A DNA stretch of 64,000 bases, from positions 157,996,247 through 158,060,246 of the forward strand of contig CM043943.1 in the NCBI GenBank assembly GCA_014529385.2, given 5' to 3'. The notes beneath the pieces were generated by a model that did not search any database, was not told where the DNA came from, and was given only the letters and a program-made list of their open reading frames with translations. This DNA is from Adiantum capillus-veneris (lineage: Eukaryota; Streptophyta; Polypodiopsida; Polypodiales; Pteridaceae). Made by a program: the position numbers and the translations under genes. Every line of letters begins with the position of its first letter. Position 1 is the first letter of the stretch. Below are positions 1 through 10,983 of the stretch, piece after piece.

Positions 1-71
1 GGGTAGTTATCCCCATCCAACCTGTCCTCAGTAGCAAACATCTTGAACACATCTGTGTTGTTGTCAACCAT
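1..71 (-). pseudogene. Ty1/copia gag, N-terminal fragment cut by the window edge
   Basis: Reading leftward from an ATG at 71-69 the frame begins M-V-D-N-N-T-D-V-F-K-M-F and is open to the window edge. The same start (M-A-D-N-N-T-D-V-F) opens the gag of the minus-strand copia element at 48913, and the DNA of the two copies is alike over about 110 bp. This is therefore the gag start of a second member of that copia family. Gag forms the particle that packages element RNA. Nothing beyond the first two dozen residues can be seen. Confidence 0.8.
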
Positions 72-420
72 GGTAAATGTTGCACCTGATGTGAAAACTG
101 CCCAAAAATACGAGAAATAGAGCGAGAACAGCACGTGCTATATATCACAAAACCGTAGAAGACTATGAGGCACCTGTTATGCAAAAAACGGCACTGACAG
201 AAATTTTGCACAAAATGACAAAATTGCCTGTGCAGTACTGCCTGTAGTGGAAACGGAGGCCGAAATGAGCCTGAATCAAAAATCTGAGCAGACTAAGCTC
301 TATGAGCTTACCCGAAATTTTTGTTGACCTGCGAACGCTTGCCAAACCTCACTGAAATCGAAGAAAGTGAGCAGGCGTGTGCTGGAGCAGATGACGACTA
401 AGCCCGGGAGGACATAACCT

Positions 421-432
421 ACTCTGATACCA
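421..432 (-). other. Primer binding site, initiator tRNA-Met type
   Basis: The plus strand reads ACTCTGATACCA, the 3' end of initiator tRNA-Met with one mismatch. On the minus strand this is a primer binding site (TGGTATCAGAGT). It lies two bases from the LTR edge, between the LTR and the gag start, as expected for a minus-strand copia element. Confidence 0.85.
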
Positions 433-434
433 AT

Positions 435-662
435 TGTTGAAATTAGGGTTGCAGAGAAATACACACAGCTTGTAGAAGACGAAGGAAGCTCAAGGCACAC
501 AATAGAGAGTGTGTTACTTAGTATGCAATTGAAAGATGGATAGCCCTAGAGTGATGGGCGTAGATACAATGCTCAGGGGAAAAAACCTCCTGAAGAGGGG
601 AAAAATTTCCCCAGCGGTCCTAGTGTGTTAACACACATCACTACCACATGTATATGGTAACA
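435..662 (-). repeat. 5' LTR of minus-strand copia element
   Basis: The repeat is bounded by TGTTG and TAACA on the plus strand, inverted ends typical of an LTR, and abuts the primer site. It is similar along its length to 45793-46009, the 3' LTR of the other copia copy. Flanking duplication cannot be judged because the other end of the element is outside the window. Confidence 0.75.
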
Positions 663-992
663 GGTCATGCCTGCTAGAACTATGAAAGGCAATATAAACC
701 TAGGATGCAAGTGGATGTTAGTGACCAGATGCACTATTGATTGGGAGACAGGGAGTGTCACAACACAAAAACCAGCTCTTAGCCCTGCCACTCAAGCGAT
801 AGCCGGCTGTCCTAGTGTGTTCACAAACATCACTACCACATGTATAAGGTAACAGGTCATGCTTGCTAGAACTATGAAAGGCAATATAAACCTAGGATGC
901 AAGTGGATGTTAGTGACCAAATGCACTATTGATTGGGGGACAAGGAGTGTCACAACACAAAAACCAGCTCTTAGCCCTGCCACTCAAGCGAT
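617..992. repeat. 192 bp tandem duplication, two copies, spanning the LTR edge
   Basis: The block beginning GTCCTAGTGTGTT at about 617 recurs at about 809, and CAGGTCATGC at 661 recurs at 853, giving a 192 bp period and only a few differences. The unit joins the last 45 bp of the copia LTR to about 147 bp of flanking DNA, so the duplication happened after insertion, or else the true LTR is longer than assigned. Confidence 0.85.
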
Positions 993-1146
993 AGTCCCTA
1001 AGATATCACCTCCTGAGGAAATACAACCCAAAACATTGCATGTCCAAGAGGTTGAGCCATTTGTACCTAGAGCCAACTCTCTAGAGCTTCAACTTATGTA
1101 GCTGAAACAAAGCATGAGGCAACCCTCTAGAGCTTCAACTTATGTT
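993..1146. other. Unassigned spacer with a short direct repeat
   Basis: No gene is seen. The string CTCTAGAGCTTCAACTTATG occurs twice, near 1079 and 1126. The plus-strand frame running from 859 stays open to 1101 and includes Pro/Glu/Val-rich sequence that may be a gag remnant, but I cannot assign it. Confidence 0.4.
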
Positions 1147-2323
1147 TGTGCGGGAAGCATCGGGGCTCAGGGGCTGTGTGGGAACAAGTCCCAGGCCATT
1201 GGGAGCTTGCTCTAGCAGCTAGACGGCACCCTCACACCTCTAGGGACTTGTGGGAGACTTGCCATGCTTGAGAGAGAGTGTGAGAGTCAGTTAAACTAAG
1301 TTAATTGGACACCTTGCAGGGCATGCACTCAACTTCCCATGCAGACTAAGTTGCTCACTCAGATGTATATAACAGTAGAAATCGACCTGCATGAGTATAA
1401 GCACTATATAAGAGTGTGCTCACACACACACACACACACACACTCACACACACACACACACACTAAGTACACACACACACACACACTCCTACACAGACAC
1501 ACACCTTGAGGAGGTGCTGTCGGCGGACATACTCTTTGGAAGAGGAGCTAGGAGGGAAGGTGTTGCCCTTTTCTCGTCTCAAGGAGGCCCTTGCATCAGA
1601 ATTTCGAGTGGAATTCAACCGTAATCTCGGTAATATCCAATTTAATTGATGCTTGTTGCAATTCTCTCCAATATTCTCTTAATCCTACATCTAGTATGCA
1701 TAACATAGTCAAAATACTCATTAGATACTCTCTAACTCTCCGTATCATTGATCTATTGCATAAATCTTAATCTAATTAGTAATTATGCAAGCAGCTAGTC
1801 TCTCTTAATCATAGATTAATGCATGATTAAGGAATCAACCGCTAGTCACCATTGTAATTAAGAACAAGTCGGCATTGAGGTAGAGAGGGCCAACTGCTTT
1901 CTATTGCCACACAATGTTTAAACAACTAAATTCGAATCAATTAGCTCATGGATTAGGATTTAATTAGGGGAAATTAATCCATCATTAATCATTAGGAAGG
2001 GAGAAATCCTCTCATCTATGCATACAGTAAATATGCAATTCTCTACTTGGATTAAGAAGTGATTAAGCACGTTTATTTCATCTCTAGTAGAACTGATTAA
2101 GTAAAAATCTAAATTTCATAATTATCTAGGCCAAGTAATTAACCTTAGGGCCTATTCCCATAGAACAAGTATGGTGCTATCGAGATTCTCTATGTCTTGA
2201 AGTAAGTCTAACCTCTCGTACAAGGGGATTTGTTTATTGAAACTAATCCGTCATCATGGTTGTATGTTACTCTCGAATGTTATCTCTCTTTTTACAAGTT
2301 GTCAATTAAGTAGTGAGTATAAG
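1147..2323 (+). repeat. LTR plus leader of an unclassified LTR element, copy 1
   Basis: This block matches 18968-20178 almost base for base, apart from microsatellite length and a small duplication. Both copies start TGTG, carry a TATA-like box just before a (CA)n tract (CACTATATAAGAGTGTG at about 1402 here), and run into the same gag-like start. The pattern fits a promoter-bearing LTR with its leader. I cannot place the inner LTR edge or a primer site with confidence; ATGGTGCTATC near 2170 is only a candidate. Confidence 0.55.
1420..1503. repeat. (CA)n microsatellite inside the LTR
   Basis: Interrupted CA repeat downstream of the TATA-like box. The equivalent tract at 19241-19317 is longer, so it has changed length since the two copies diverged. 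Confidence 0.95.
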
Positions 2324-2527
2324 ATGGCCCCGGTAAAGAGAACTCGTTTCGGTGGTTCCCATGACCGCAAGGTGGGGACAAGCAACACGAATGGGAAAGG
2401 GAAAGCTCCCATGGTCGACCAAGTACCGGCCAACTCATGGGGCATTGACGAGGAAATTGAGGAGGTAGGGGAAGCAAACAAAGTGGTTTATGGTTCATCT
2501 AGCGGACGATCTCTCATCACAAAGTGA
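2324..2527 (+). pseudogene. Gag-like N-terminal fragment, copy 1
   Basis: An ATG opens a 67-codon frame beginning M-A-P-V-K-R-T-R, rich in Lys, Arg, Ser and Gly, followed by an acidic stretch (I-D-E-E-I-E-E-V-G). The first 49 codons recur at 20179 with few changes, and the copies diverge at the same point (GAGGAGGTAGG). A shared coding start after a shared LTR suggests the first residues of a gag polyprotein, cut off downstream. No domain is recognisable, and the assignment rests on position. Confidence 0.45.
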
Positions 2528-3361
2528 GTTGAGTTCGAGCCTACTAGCATCCAGATCTAGTTCCACCTCGTAGGGGAAGCGTGATTAACTTATCTAGCGA
2601 TCCTAAGACCCACCTTCCAAGAGGAGAGAAGTCCCAAGTGACTTTTTTCCCATGTTTGAGAGGCACGTACACTTGAGGCTTTGCCACTCTTGGGGCAATG
2701 AGTAATACTAGCGTCGATTTATAACAATATGGGGACGGAGAGTTCTCGACCAATCGGGACCACCCTTCTCATAGGCATTGGCAACCCGAGCCAAGCCCCC
2801 ACTTTCCACCCCATACTCACACTTCCTTTGTTACCTAATTACTACCACACATGGTTGTTCAACACATAAGTTCATTGATTAAGTTTCAGTTCACAAGTTC
2901 CTTAATACAGCCCTTCAACCAGTATTGCAAAGCGGCAGCAAGATAGTAACTCTAGTAAAAATTTTACTCAAAACTTATTCATTAAAATTCCAATGTTCTG
3001 GAGGTACAACATCCCCCCTCCATCGAGAGTTTACTCCTCCCGTTGTCGACTAGCTGCCCATACAACTAGGTATGTCCACCACATAGAACGCACGACATGG
3101 ACATTCCCACCGCATAGAACGCAAGTCGTGGGTATCGACCGCAAAGAACGCAAGTCGTGGATGGAGGCCCTAAGCTAGTAACTCTAGCTACTGCAAAATC
3201 ATCGCGAGCCGCCCCCTGTGATCAGGAGGGGGATCAGGACTAGTTTCAACATTGGAATTAGAAATGAACAGACCGAGCTAAATTTTCCCTAGCAGACATT
3301 CTTTCCTATCTCAAACAGTATATCCAACAACCATTATTTCCTACTTAGAATTTAATATACA
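2528..3361. other. Gene-free stretch
   Basis: I see no gene or element boundary here. A short degenerate motif, CATAGAACGCA followed by a CGTGG block, occurs three times between about 3080 and 3170. Short frames on both strands are not supported by any recognisable motif. Confidence 0.4.
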
Positions 3362-3886
3362 TTTCAATTCAAATGCCGAGGTTTCCGTTGGACATCTAGT
3401 GGCCACCAGGTTTACCATCAGATCCGTCATTTGAGATGACGGGGTCGGGACCTCACAAACAGATTATGAACAAGGACACGACCTTTTGACATGACCCTTA
3501 TAATATTTTAACACTAAAAAAAATCTATATGTGTGTACAAATATGACTAGTATGCTAGAGTCATCCACTCCTACCTTGGGTGAGAGGTACCCTCTTTACT
3601 TTTCGCAAGTGTTTCACATAGTCTACCCAGTGCTTGCTTGCAAATGGGATTTGGTAGATACATTAGTGTGTGAGAAAAATTTTAAGGAATTAGAATGGTT
3701 GATACGTCTCTTCACCACAATTGCCCTTTTGAGCAAGATGACTATACACGCCTAGTGACATTTTTAGTGAACATATGTGCATCTAATGATGAGGAATATT
3801 TACATGATTACATGAATGACACGTATGGTCTCACTGATGATGACTTTATTTTTCTTGACAATGAAGAGGATAGGGTTAAGACTTAG
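3362..3886 (+). pseudogene. Unidentified broken coding fragment
   Basis: From about 3531 the plus strand encodes a coherent hydrophobic/aromatic stretch (L-G-E-R-Y-P-L-Y-F-S-Q-V-F) to about 3690. It then continues in the next frame to a stop at 3884-3886 with an acidic tail (T-D-D-D-F-I-F-L-D-N-E-E-D). One frameshift near 3690 joins the halves. An LTR-like sequence follows directly, so this may be the C-terminus of an LTR-element polyprotein, but I recognise no domain. Positions 3362-3392 recur in inverted orientation at 20407-20437. Confidence 0.35.
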
Positions 3887-4264
3887 GGCTACCCGCCCAT
3901 CTATACAATATCTTGCTCCCTTGATCCTCTAAGGGGGTGCAAATACTTAGGTTAGGGTTCTTTATGTTGTTTTTTATTGTGTTCAATAAAGGTTGGTGCC
4001 TCTTCCCACTGATGTGCCTCCTAGAGGTATTCCTTGTGTTTTCTAGTGTGTACACAATTGCATTGTAGTAGCTGGGATTTTGAACTTCATGCAATCTTTA
4101 TCTAGTGTACTCTTCAAATCGAGCACGATCATCAACATGAACAGGTGTTTCTTGTCCATTATCATTGCCTCTTGTCTCTTTTAGCATCCATGTTTGTCTT
4201 CTTTAACTGTGATTGATAGCACAATTTTCAACACATTTTCTCAATATTATACATTAGATTCAAT
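3887..4264 (+). repeat. LTR fragment related to the 26347 LTR
   Basis: From about 3998 the sequence aligns with 26665-26925 (shared CCACTGATGTGCCTCCTAGA, then CATCCATGTTTGTCT). It stops at about 4262, where the minus-strand gypsy gag begins abruptly. This looks like the 3' part of an LTR whose insertion, or a later rearrangement, truncated the gag next to it. The first 110 bp do not align with the other copy. Confidence 0.5.
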
Positions 4265-4726
4265 AGAAGAGTGTGATGGTCTTCTCCGCTTTGGTGGTGA
4301 TGGAGAGCGTTTAGCCCGCCGTCTTTGTGGATCCATCTCCGCCGAGGTGGCAGGAGGCTCGCTTCTTTCTCGCTCCTTCGGTGGAGGCTCTTGAGTTCTC
4401 CTTTGGGAAGGAGATGCATCATCAAGAAGTAAATTCTTGAGCCCTTCATATGGATTCTCTTCTTCTTCCCGAATCGGAGAGAGACCTCTTTTGGTAGTCT
4501 CATAAGGAGGCTTCCTAGGTGTTCTCTCGTCATGGTGATGAGCTTGGAGAATCCCGTAAGCACGGAGCTGCCGTTGCACTTCACTTTGGAGAGATGGATT
4601 GCCCATGGCTTGTTGAAGCCTAGAAACAAGATAGTTAACAAGCATTGAAGCATCATTATTAGCTTGCTCATGAGCAAAATCAAAGTTATCAACATTAATT
4701 TCACTCTCTTTACTATTGTCAGCCAT
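4265..4726 (-). pseudogene. Ty3/gypsy gag, N-terminal part, truncated
   Basis: The frame reads leftward from ATG 4726-4724 and starts M-A-D-N-S-K-E-S-E-I-N-V-D-N-F-D-F-A-H-E. The gag of the plus-strand element at 38738 opens the same way and shares the R-L-Q-Q-A-M-G-N-P block, the L-S-P-I-R-E-E-E block and the basic R-R-R-x-K-R-x-P-x-P-P-K-R segment. About 154 codons are open with no stop, so this copy is better preserved than the one at 38738, but the matrix/capsid-like core, zinc knuckle and all of pol are missing. It is cut at about 4265 by an unrelated LTR piece. Confidence 0.75.
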
Positions 4727-5130
4727 TCTAACAACTTTTAGGTGTAAACTTTTTAGGTGTACTTTGGCACTTCAAGCCCTAGTTGCTACTCCTCTTTACC
4801 CCTTTAGAAAAAGCACTCAAGCTACTGTACCCGCGGCTCGAATACCATTAATTGCAAGGAATAGAAGAGAGGGTCTTTTGACACCAAAACAGCACCGGCT
4901 CTTGTCAAGCTTCTAATAGCTCAATAGTGGTTAAGCCGTAGGCAAGCCCCGTAGGACTCCACTATTAAGACCATAGCTCTCGACGGTGATGCCCCGTTAA
5001 CTGCACGAAGGCAGGCGCACTGCAAGGCTGAAAAATCCCTATTCTACTTACTCACAGGCAATTAATAATACCAACCATTTGTAGCTAGCTTGAGGACCTA
5101 CCTTCTTGAGCAAGAAAAGAGAAACCTTGA

Positions 5131-5142
5131 GCTCTGATACCA
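5131..5142 (-). other. Primer binding site, initiator tRNA-Met
   Basis: The plus strand reads GCTCTGATACCA, an exact match to the 3' end of initiator tRNA-Met. It sits one base from the LTR edge at 5144. The roughly 400 bp between it and the gag start is an untranslated leader. Confidence 0.9.
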
Positions 5143-5143
5143 A

Positions 5144-6735
5144 TGTAACATTTAATGGCCTAATAACTTATGTGTAGCGGAAATTAGCATGAACATAGTG
5201 GGCATTTCATTAGAATAGATTCCTAATGAGAATTACAAGAGTGCTTGGGTGGAGAGAGCAACAAAAAGCATAACACCTAGTTAGATAGCATCGACAATAC
5301 TTTCAAAAGAGAGAAATTAATCTAATGACAACAGTTGAGGACCGGATTTTCATGGAGCCGGTCCCCCCTCCAAAAGGCTTTGTATTATGGTTTCTCCCAT
5401 CAAGAGAGACATTGTACAATACAATTCTTTGTGTTCCTTCAAGACTAGCTAGTGCAATGAAGATGAAAGCTTCATGCACTAAGCAAAACACTTAACAAAC
5501 ACAACTTTAATTATCCCCGTTCTCAGACCCAAGACCTCACACACCTTCGAAGATAGTGAGAGCTAGCAGGGTATGAGAGTAGATTGAGAGGAAGAAGGAG
5601 TATCTTACGAGAAAGATGTACATCTCCTCACATAATCACTCATATTAGCATAGCTTAGCTTAGTAATTAGCTTGGTAGAGGAGATGAGCATGCATTGAAG
5701 CTTGGCTCTTGGTTGGATTTGCATCTACATGCCAAGAGAGTGTTGATGCAGGCTTCTATCTCACAAGCTTGGAGTAGCTGATGAGCTCTCCATTAAAGCT
5801 TGGGAAGAGATAGTCTTCTTTCCTTCACAAATAGACTGTGTGTGAGTGTGTGTGTGATAATGCCTTGCAAAAATCAGCCCCCTCTCTCTCTTGGGCGAGC
5901 CCTCTTGCTAAATGCTCTTGCTCTCATCCCATTGGACCTCCCCAGGGCTAGCCTATCACCATTAAGCAGCATAAGTGATAGCCTTTTGACATGTGTCCCC
6001 CTTTCCCCTTTTGTGAGAGCTTTAGGTAATTAAATAATTAAACTAAACTCTCATTGGACCCCTTTGCCTCCTGGCCAATAGGAATCAGGCAAGCCATGGG
6101 GCTCCTGAATGCTCATTGGACCCCTTGGGAGACTGCCCAATAGTCTTCTAGGAGACTTAATTCTCATTGGTTTCTTTTATTAAATGTTTTTAAATTAATT
6201 AAACTAGATTTAATCTAGCTTAATTCTCATTGGTCCACTTCAAGGGTCATCCAATAGAAATTGGGCACACCTTGTGGGCATCTGGCCTAGGGAGCTGACA
6301 TGTGTCCCTCATTCCCTTTGTGTAAAGGGAGCCTGTGTGTGTGTGTGTGTGTGTGTGGCTTTCACTCTCATCCCCTACCTTTAGGGCTCACCCCCTACCA
6401 TGTAGGGATGTGAAAAGACTTATAGGGCACACACAAAGCATCCAATTTTCCCTAGGGTTGAACTTTGGACACAACCTTTGAATTTTGGAACCTTAGCATT
6501 TTGGAGGTCTTAATGGGCTGAACCTTAGGGTCTTTTTAGCCCATTGTTGCACATGGCTCTTTTGCAGATGGCCCCCCCTTTGGATCCCTATTTTCCCTCC
6601 TTTGGATCCCTACTGTGGCCGGTCTCCTAGCTTAACCAATATTCTAGCTTTTTCTCCCCTGGCCTTCCCCACATTAAATGATCAGTTTAATATGAGAAAA
6701 TCATTTAGGAGAATTAGATATTGATTATTATGACA
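5144..6735 (-). repeat. 1.6 kb LTR of a minus-strand Ty3/gypsy element
   Basis: The LTR ends are TGTAACA (5144) and TATGACA (6735), so the minus strand begins TGTCATAAT. Reversed, it aligns with the LTRs at 35202-36425, 36426-38332 and 43501-44550, including the CTAATATCTAATTCTCC start and the ATTAAATGATCA block. It lies next to the primer site and is therefore a 5' LTR. It carries its own (GT)n tract at about 6332-6356. It interrupts the sequence that resumes at 6736, which has a counterpart at 27815. Confidence 0.85.
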
Positions 6736-6889
6736 TTCTATGAGAATGCAATTACTATGCCATTTTTGGTTGATTTTGTAGTGTTTGAAGAAAGCTAAAG
6801 ACATTCAATCTCAGATGCTCTTCCACCTCGACAAACGGGCTTCACCTCACTAGCTTTCAAGGATGAAATCTACATCAAAAAGAGGGACA
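6736..6889 (+). mobile_element. 3' untranslated tail and polypurine tract of an LTR element
   Basis: This segment aligns with 27815-27973 (shared TCTTCCACCTCGAC) and ends in the purine-rich AAAAAGAGGGACA directly before an LTR start, the usual place of a polypurine tract. It is the end of an element whose body was separated by the minus-strand gypsy insertion. Confidence 0.55.
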
Positions 6890-7212
6890 TGTTAACCACT
6901 TACGGACAGCCTATCACCTTTGACGGATGCCTTATCACTTTATTTGATTCATCGACCAGGCTTGTTGTTCCTATAGGTGCGTAGGTGATTGTTAATGAGA
7001 GGCACACCACTTACCTCATTCTTACATTATTTTTGCTATGATTGGCCACTGTGGGCACCCATGTATGAATAGGTTAGATTCATATAAAAGTTCCATTCTG
7101 ATCTAAAATTCTCATTCTAGACGTGCATGCTAAAAAAGTGCTCTTGCTCTACCTCTACCTTCTTCTCCGTCGTGTTCTCACGAGTATGTGTGTGTGTGTG
7201 TGTGTGTGTGTG

Positions 7213-7244
<32 letters not shown>

Positions 7245-7465
7245 CATTGTGGCGGCATCGACGACGGCGAGGTGGTTGAGTGCGGTGGCAGTTCCCTCTT
7301 CTTTATGGCACGGAATCCTTCACAACGACAAGCGTAGAGCGATGATTGACATACCATTGGTCCCTTTGAGCTTACTAGGATAGTCTGGTTGTGTGTTTGT
7401 AGCCATTTGTGGCTCGCACACAATGTTTAGCAAGTTCCTAGCCTTTGACACGTGCAGTAGAAGCA
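6890..7465 (+). repeat. LTR of about 0.58 kb, copy 1
   Basis: It starts TGTTAACC after the polypurine tract and aligns with 27974-28558. Both copies contain TCATATAAAAGT (a TATA-like box at about 7080 here), a compound (GT)n(GA)n microsatellite and the CCATTTGTGGCTCGCACAC block near the end. The position after a polypurine tract makes this a 3' LTR, although gag-protease sequence of another element follows it. Confidence 0.65.
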
Positions 7466-7475
7466 CATATTACAG

Positions 7476-7775
7476 AATCTAGAACAAAACTTTCTGCTTG
7501 GTCGATGAAACAAGCACATTTTTGGATGTGTGGAGCATCTAAATGTGGAAGCTTGAAAAAGGAAGATTGTATCTTAGAGTGCTCGATAGAAGATAATTAC
7601 TAAATTAAACCCTGCTACAAGACTTTGATATAATTACAAAATCTAGAACACAACATCCTGCTTGGTCTGATGAAACAAGTGCATCTTTGGACGTGTGGAG
7701 AATTTGAATGTGGAAGCCTGAAAAAGGAAGATTGTATCTTAGAGTGCTTGGTAGAAGATAACTACTATATAAAGG
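7476..7775. repeat. 164 bp tandem duplication
   Basis: AATCTAGAACA begins at 7476 and again at 7640. The following bases (GGAAGATTGTATCTTAGAGT and flanks) match with modest divergence. It lies at the start of the decayed gag-protease region. Confidence 0.8.
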
Positions 7776-7799
7776 AGCCATTTTTGGAAAATTTATTTG

Positions 7800-9270
7800 A
7801 ACCCTTTGGATGGGAATAGATATGGGCAACTCTAGATGTGTGCGTAAATGACATAATTCCTACAAACTTTTGTGATGATAATAGCTATGACATAACTCCT
7901 TATTTTATGATAAAAGTGTTGAAGGAAGCTAATGAAATTTGTGAGTATGAAAGTAGAAAAGGTGAGATAGATAGCTATGTAATGGAACATGATGCCAAAG
8001 AGTAAACAAAGGAAGAAAAGAAACCACGAGAATATGTCATCATTGACATATCCAAAGATTTGACAACAATTGTTTCAAAAAAGCCGACTCCTAAAAAAGT
8101 ACAATTGAAATCAGATGAATAAGTAGTGTCGCCAAGTTCCATATCAAATGTTCAACAAATTCAAGCTCAAGAGAAGAACAAGGATAAGGCAAAAGATCTA
8201 TTGTCACCTACAATGATCAAATCCAGCATGTGTGGAGAAACAAGACTCAAAATCACATGTTCAGTTGTGATAGATCCATATGCGTCCAAGAATCTAATGA
8301 CTTATGGCACATGGATAATGATGGGAAAGCCACCCATCAAAGATCTAGAAGAAACAATGTACAAAAGTTCTAAAATGGAAATTCTTAGATTTGGAATGCC
8401 ATAAGCCATACTCAAGTTGAGTACCAAAGAGTTCAAGGACAATTTCTACATAATCAACTCCCATCACATCAAAGAGAGTTTAGTCTTGACAAAAATCTCG
8501 ATGAACATTTTCTTTCGACAACAACAAAAAGGTTCAACAACAACAAAAAAGGTTCCATAATCATCTCAAGCTCATGCAACAAAGAAACAACCAACCATCA
8601 CAGAGAAAGGTAAAGCTAAAGAAACCACTGAAGTTGATTAACCTCGCAAATCAACTTTACCTTCAACAAGCATCCATCAAACTTCTTGCATAGTCTCTAC
8701 ATCAAGAGCCACACCATTGACAATGCAATGGAAAACAAAGAAAAAAGTCTTCGAAAGAAGAAGAGAGTCAATCAAGTGTTGGTATCCAACAAGCACATCA
8801 AAGTCAAAGGTGCAATTTGGATATATCAAGCACATGTTCAACTTCAACAACCAAAGGTCCTCGGATGGGTCGCACCAAATGCGTCAATCACTGCTCAAGG
8901 CTAATTTCAAGGAAACACAAATATTTGGGCCAAAAAGCCTAGGTAATAATAGCCTAGGCCTACTCACCCCAAGAAAACATTTCTACATAGAGAAAGTCAA
9001 GCCATCAACAATGGAAGAACACCTCAACTAGGAGAAATAACAACCACAAGAGGCAAAAGAAAAAACCTTACGACAAGCATGGGTGCCAAAGTCAGAGCTA
9101 CAGAACAAAGACAAGTGCAACAACGGATGATTCAAGTCAATCTACTTGAAGCACATCGGTATCAAAAGTAGTGGCTCAACTTAGAACAAGGAAAACCATT
9201 CATGTAGCATACGGCTCGACCCAAAAGCAAGCAATCAAAATGAAAAGCCACCACAATTGAGGGTGCTACA
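7800..9270 (+). pseudogene. Decayed LTR-element gag-protease region
   Basis: Several stops and frameshifts break the frame. Residues around 8250-8500 resemble a retropepsin: V-V-I-D-P-Y-A-S-K-N-L-M-T-Y-G-T-W, where D-T-G-A-S would be expected, then F-K-D-N-F-Y-I-I-N-S-H-H-I-K-E. Downstream is Lys/Gln-rich sequence and the motif A-W-V-P-K (about 9078), which also occurs repeatedly in the gag-protease element at 22526-26325. No reverse transcriptase or integrase is seen. A 118 bp piece (8896-9013) recurs at 20457-20574. Confidence 0.5.
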
Positions 9271-9278
9271 ACATCAAG

Positions 9279-10937
9279 ATGTATACTTGGTCATTTACTC
9301 GCCATGGAACACTCGCCATGGAGGACTATGGTTTTGAAGACTTCACAAGCAACACGCAACAACATCAAGATTCACCCTTGGCTGCCAACTTGGAGATCAC
9401 CTCGCCAACGGAGAGCCAACAAAGCTCCCAATCCTTTAATAATAACCCGGAGCTTACCCTTAATGCCTCCAATACCTTTGACCAAGGCATGGTGGACCCT
9501 TACAAAATGATCACAGAGGAGCTCGAACACCTCCATGAATAAGCTTTTAACTTTTCTCTCAACCCACAACAAACTAGGATTCAAGAAGATGGTGAAGAAG
9601 AAGAAGAAGAAGGAGAAGCTAACTCCCCCGTCCGACTCAACCTTAGCCCGGAGGATAACTTCACCCCACCCACCCCCACAAAACCTTACAAACGACCTCA
9701 ATCTAATCTCCGAATATCCCTCAACACCACCAAACCAAACCTACCTAACCCAAAGCCCTTACCTTCCACCTCTAAACTTGAACCCCCTCTCAACCTTGGC
9801 CATGTTTCTCCCCCTCCTTATATAGAACCCCCCTCCCTTCCCCTTAACAAACCAAAAGAGTTTGAAGAAATCCTTTCGTTCTCCCTCGTCGAATTTCAAA
9901 AGTTACACAAAAATAAGTGCAAAGATACAACTTTCACCACCCACTTAGAAGAGCTACACAAGCAACAATTGGCCCCTAATAGTCTCAACATGAATCCATC
10001 CCATCTACAAATTGAATACACACAAGCTCAAGACCTTCTCAATGCTAAATTTACCGCCCTCACCATCCAATACCAATTGGATTGTACCCAAGCCCTTATT
10101 GTAGCCAACAAACTTCTCCTCCAAAACCTCAACAACGAATTAAACAACTACCACACTAGTGTTGCCAACCGCCTCTCTAGCCTCACAACAAAACTCTCAC
10201 TCATCGCTCTACCTTTGGTCTCTATCTTTGATTGGCAACATCACTTGGAAAAATTGAAGGACTCCACTCTACAACAATTTCTCTCTCTCATGCAAACACA
10301 TATAGTTAACACCCACCTAACCACCGTCAAGGATGAAGAAGCTAGGAAAGCTAGAAAGCGAACCATCACCTCTACCCTTGAGGAAATAACCCTTCTCCCC
10401 AAAGAAGAATCAATAAAGGAACTTGTTGAGCGGGAAGTATGCAAACAAATGAAACACCTTCCCTCCTCTAAAAATACCCCTAACAATAACCTTTCAATCT
10501 CCAACTCCCATCTCACCCTATCCAAATCACCCCTTGTCCATCCCTCTTCTAAATCTCCCTTTCTTCCACCTAGAGCCTCTCTCCCAAACAAGCAAACTAA
10601 GCCCGGTCCAACCATCAAAACTAACAAAATTCTCTCTCATCACCCCTTCTCCCAAAACAAAGCTACTAAGACTAACTCTCCCCAAAGCTCTCCCCCTTTC
10701 ACAAAACATAACCTCCCTTCCCCACACTACTCCAGAGAACGTACCTTACCACCTAAATACCCTCTCAATTGCATCCATAATCTCTTTTCCCCTAAGCCTC
10801 CTCCACCTCTTTCGCCTACCTCAAACCCCCAATCTATGCCACGTAACAACCTTCAATCTACTTCCCGTAATAATCATGTGCTTCATCCCAACCATATCTC
10901 TTCGGTTTCGGGAAAAGAAAAAGGGAGGAGGGACTAG
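9279..10937 (+). pseudogene. Penelope-like element ORF1, one in-frame stop
   Basis: One frame runs from an ATG at 9279 to the stop at 10937, broken only by TAA at 9540-9542, giving about 550 codons. The product starts with a Ser/Thr/Asn/Gln-rich region, then an acidic run of Glu (about codon 110). A helical, probably coiled-coil stretch follows in the middle (about codons 225-390: Leu-rich, with E-E-A-R-K-A-R-K-R). The C-terminal 170 residues are Pro/Ser/Asn/Lys-rich and disordered. I see no zinc knuckle, GIY-YIG or protease motif. By position it could be an RNA-binding or multimerising partner of the reverse transcriptase. The long antisense frames here are composition shadows. Confidence 0.6.
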
Positions 10938-10983
10938 GGCAAACCCACCCAACCTCATGGGTGCATCTACTTTTTGACAAGCC

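Noticed and set aside
421-432. tRNA-Met gene fragment
   Set aside because: Only the last 12 bases match a tRNA and they sit at an LTR edge, which is what a primer binding site looks like. The same holds for 5131-5142 and 59485-59502.
7123-7423. Two overlapping frames in the LTR at 6890
   Set aside because: Most of their length is the (GT)n(GA)n microsatellite.
10241-10727. Long minus-strand frames opposite Penelope ORF1
   Set aside because: They arise from the biased C-rich codons of ORF1 and have no recognisable motif.
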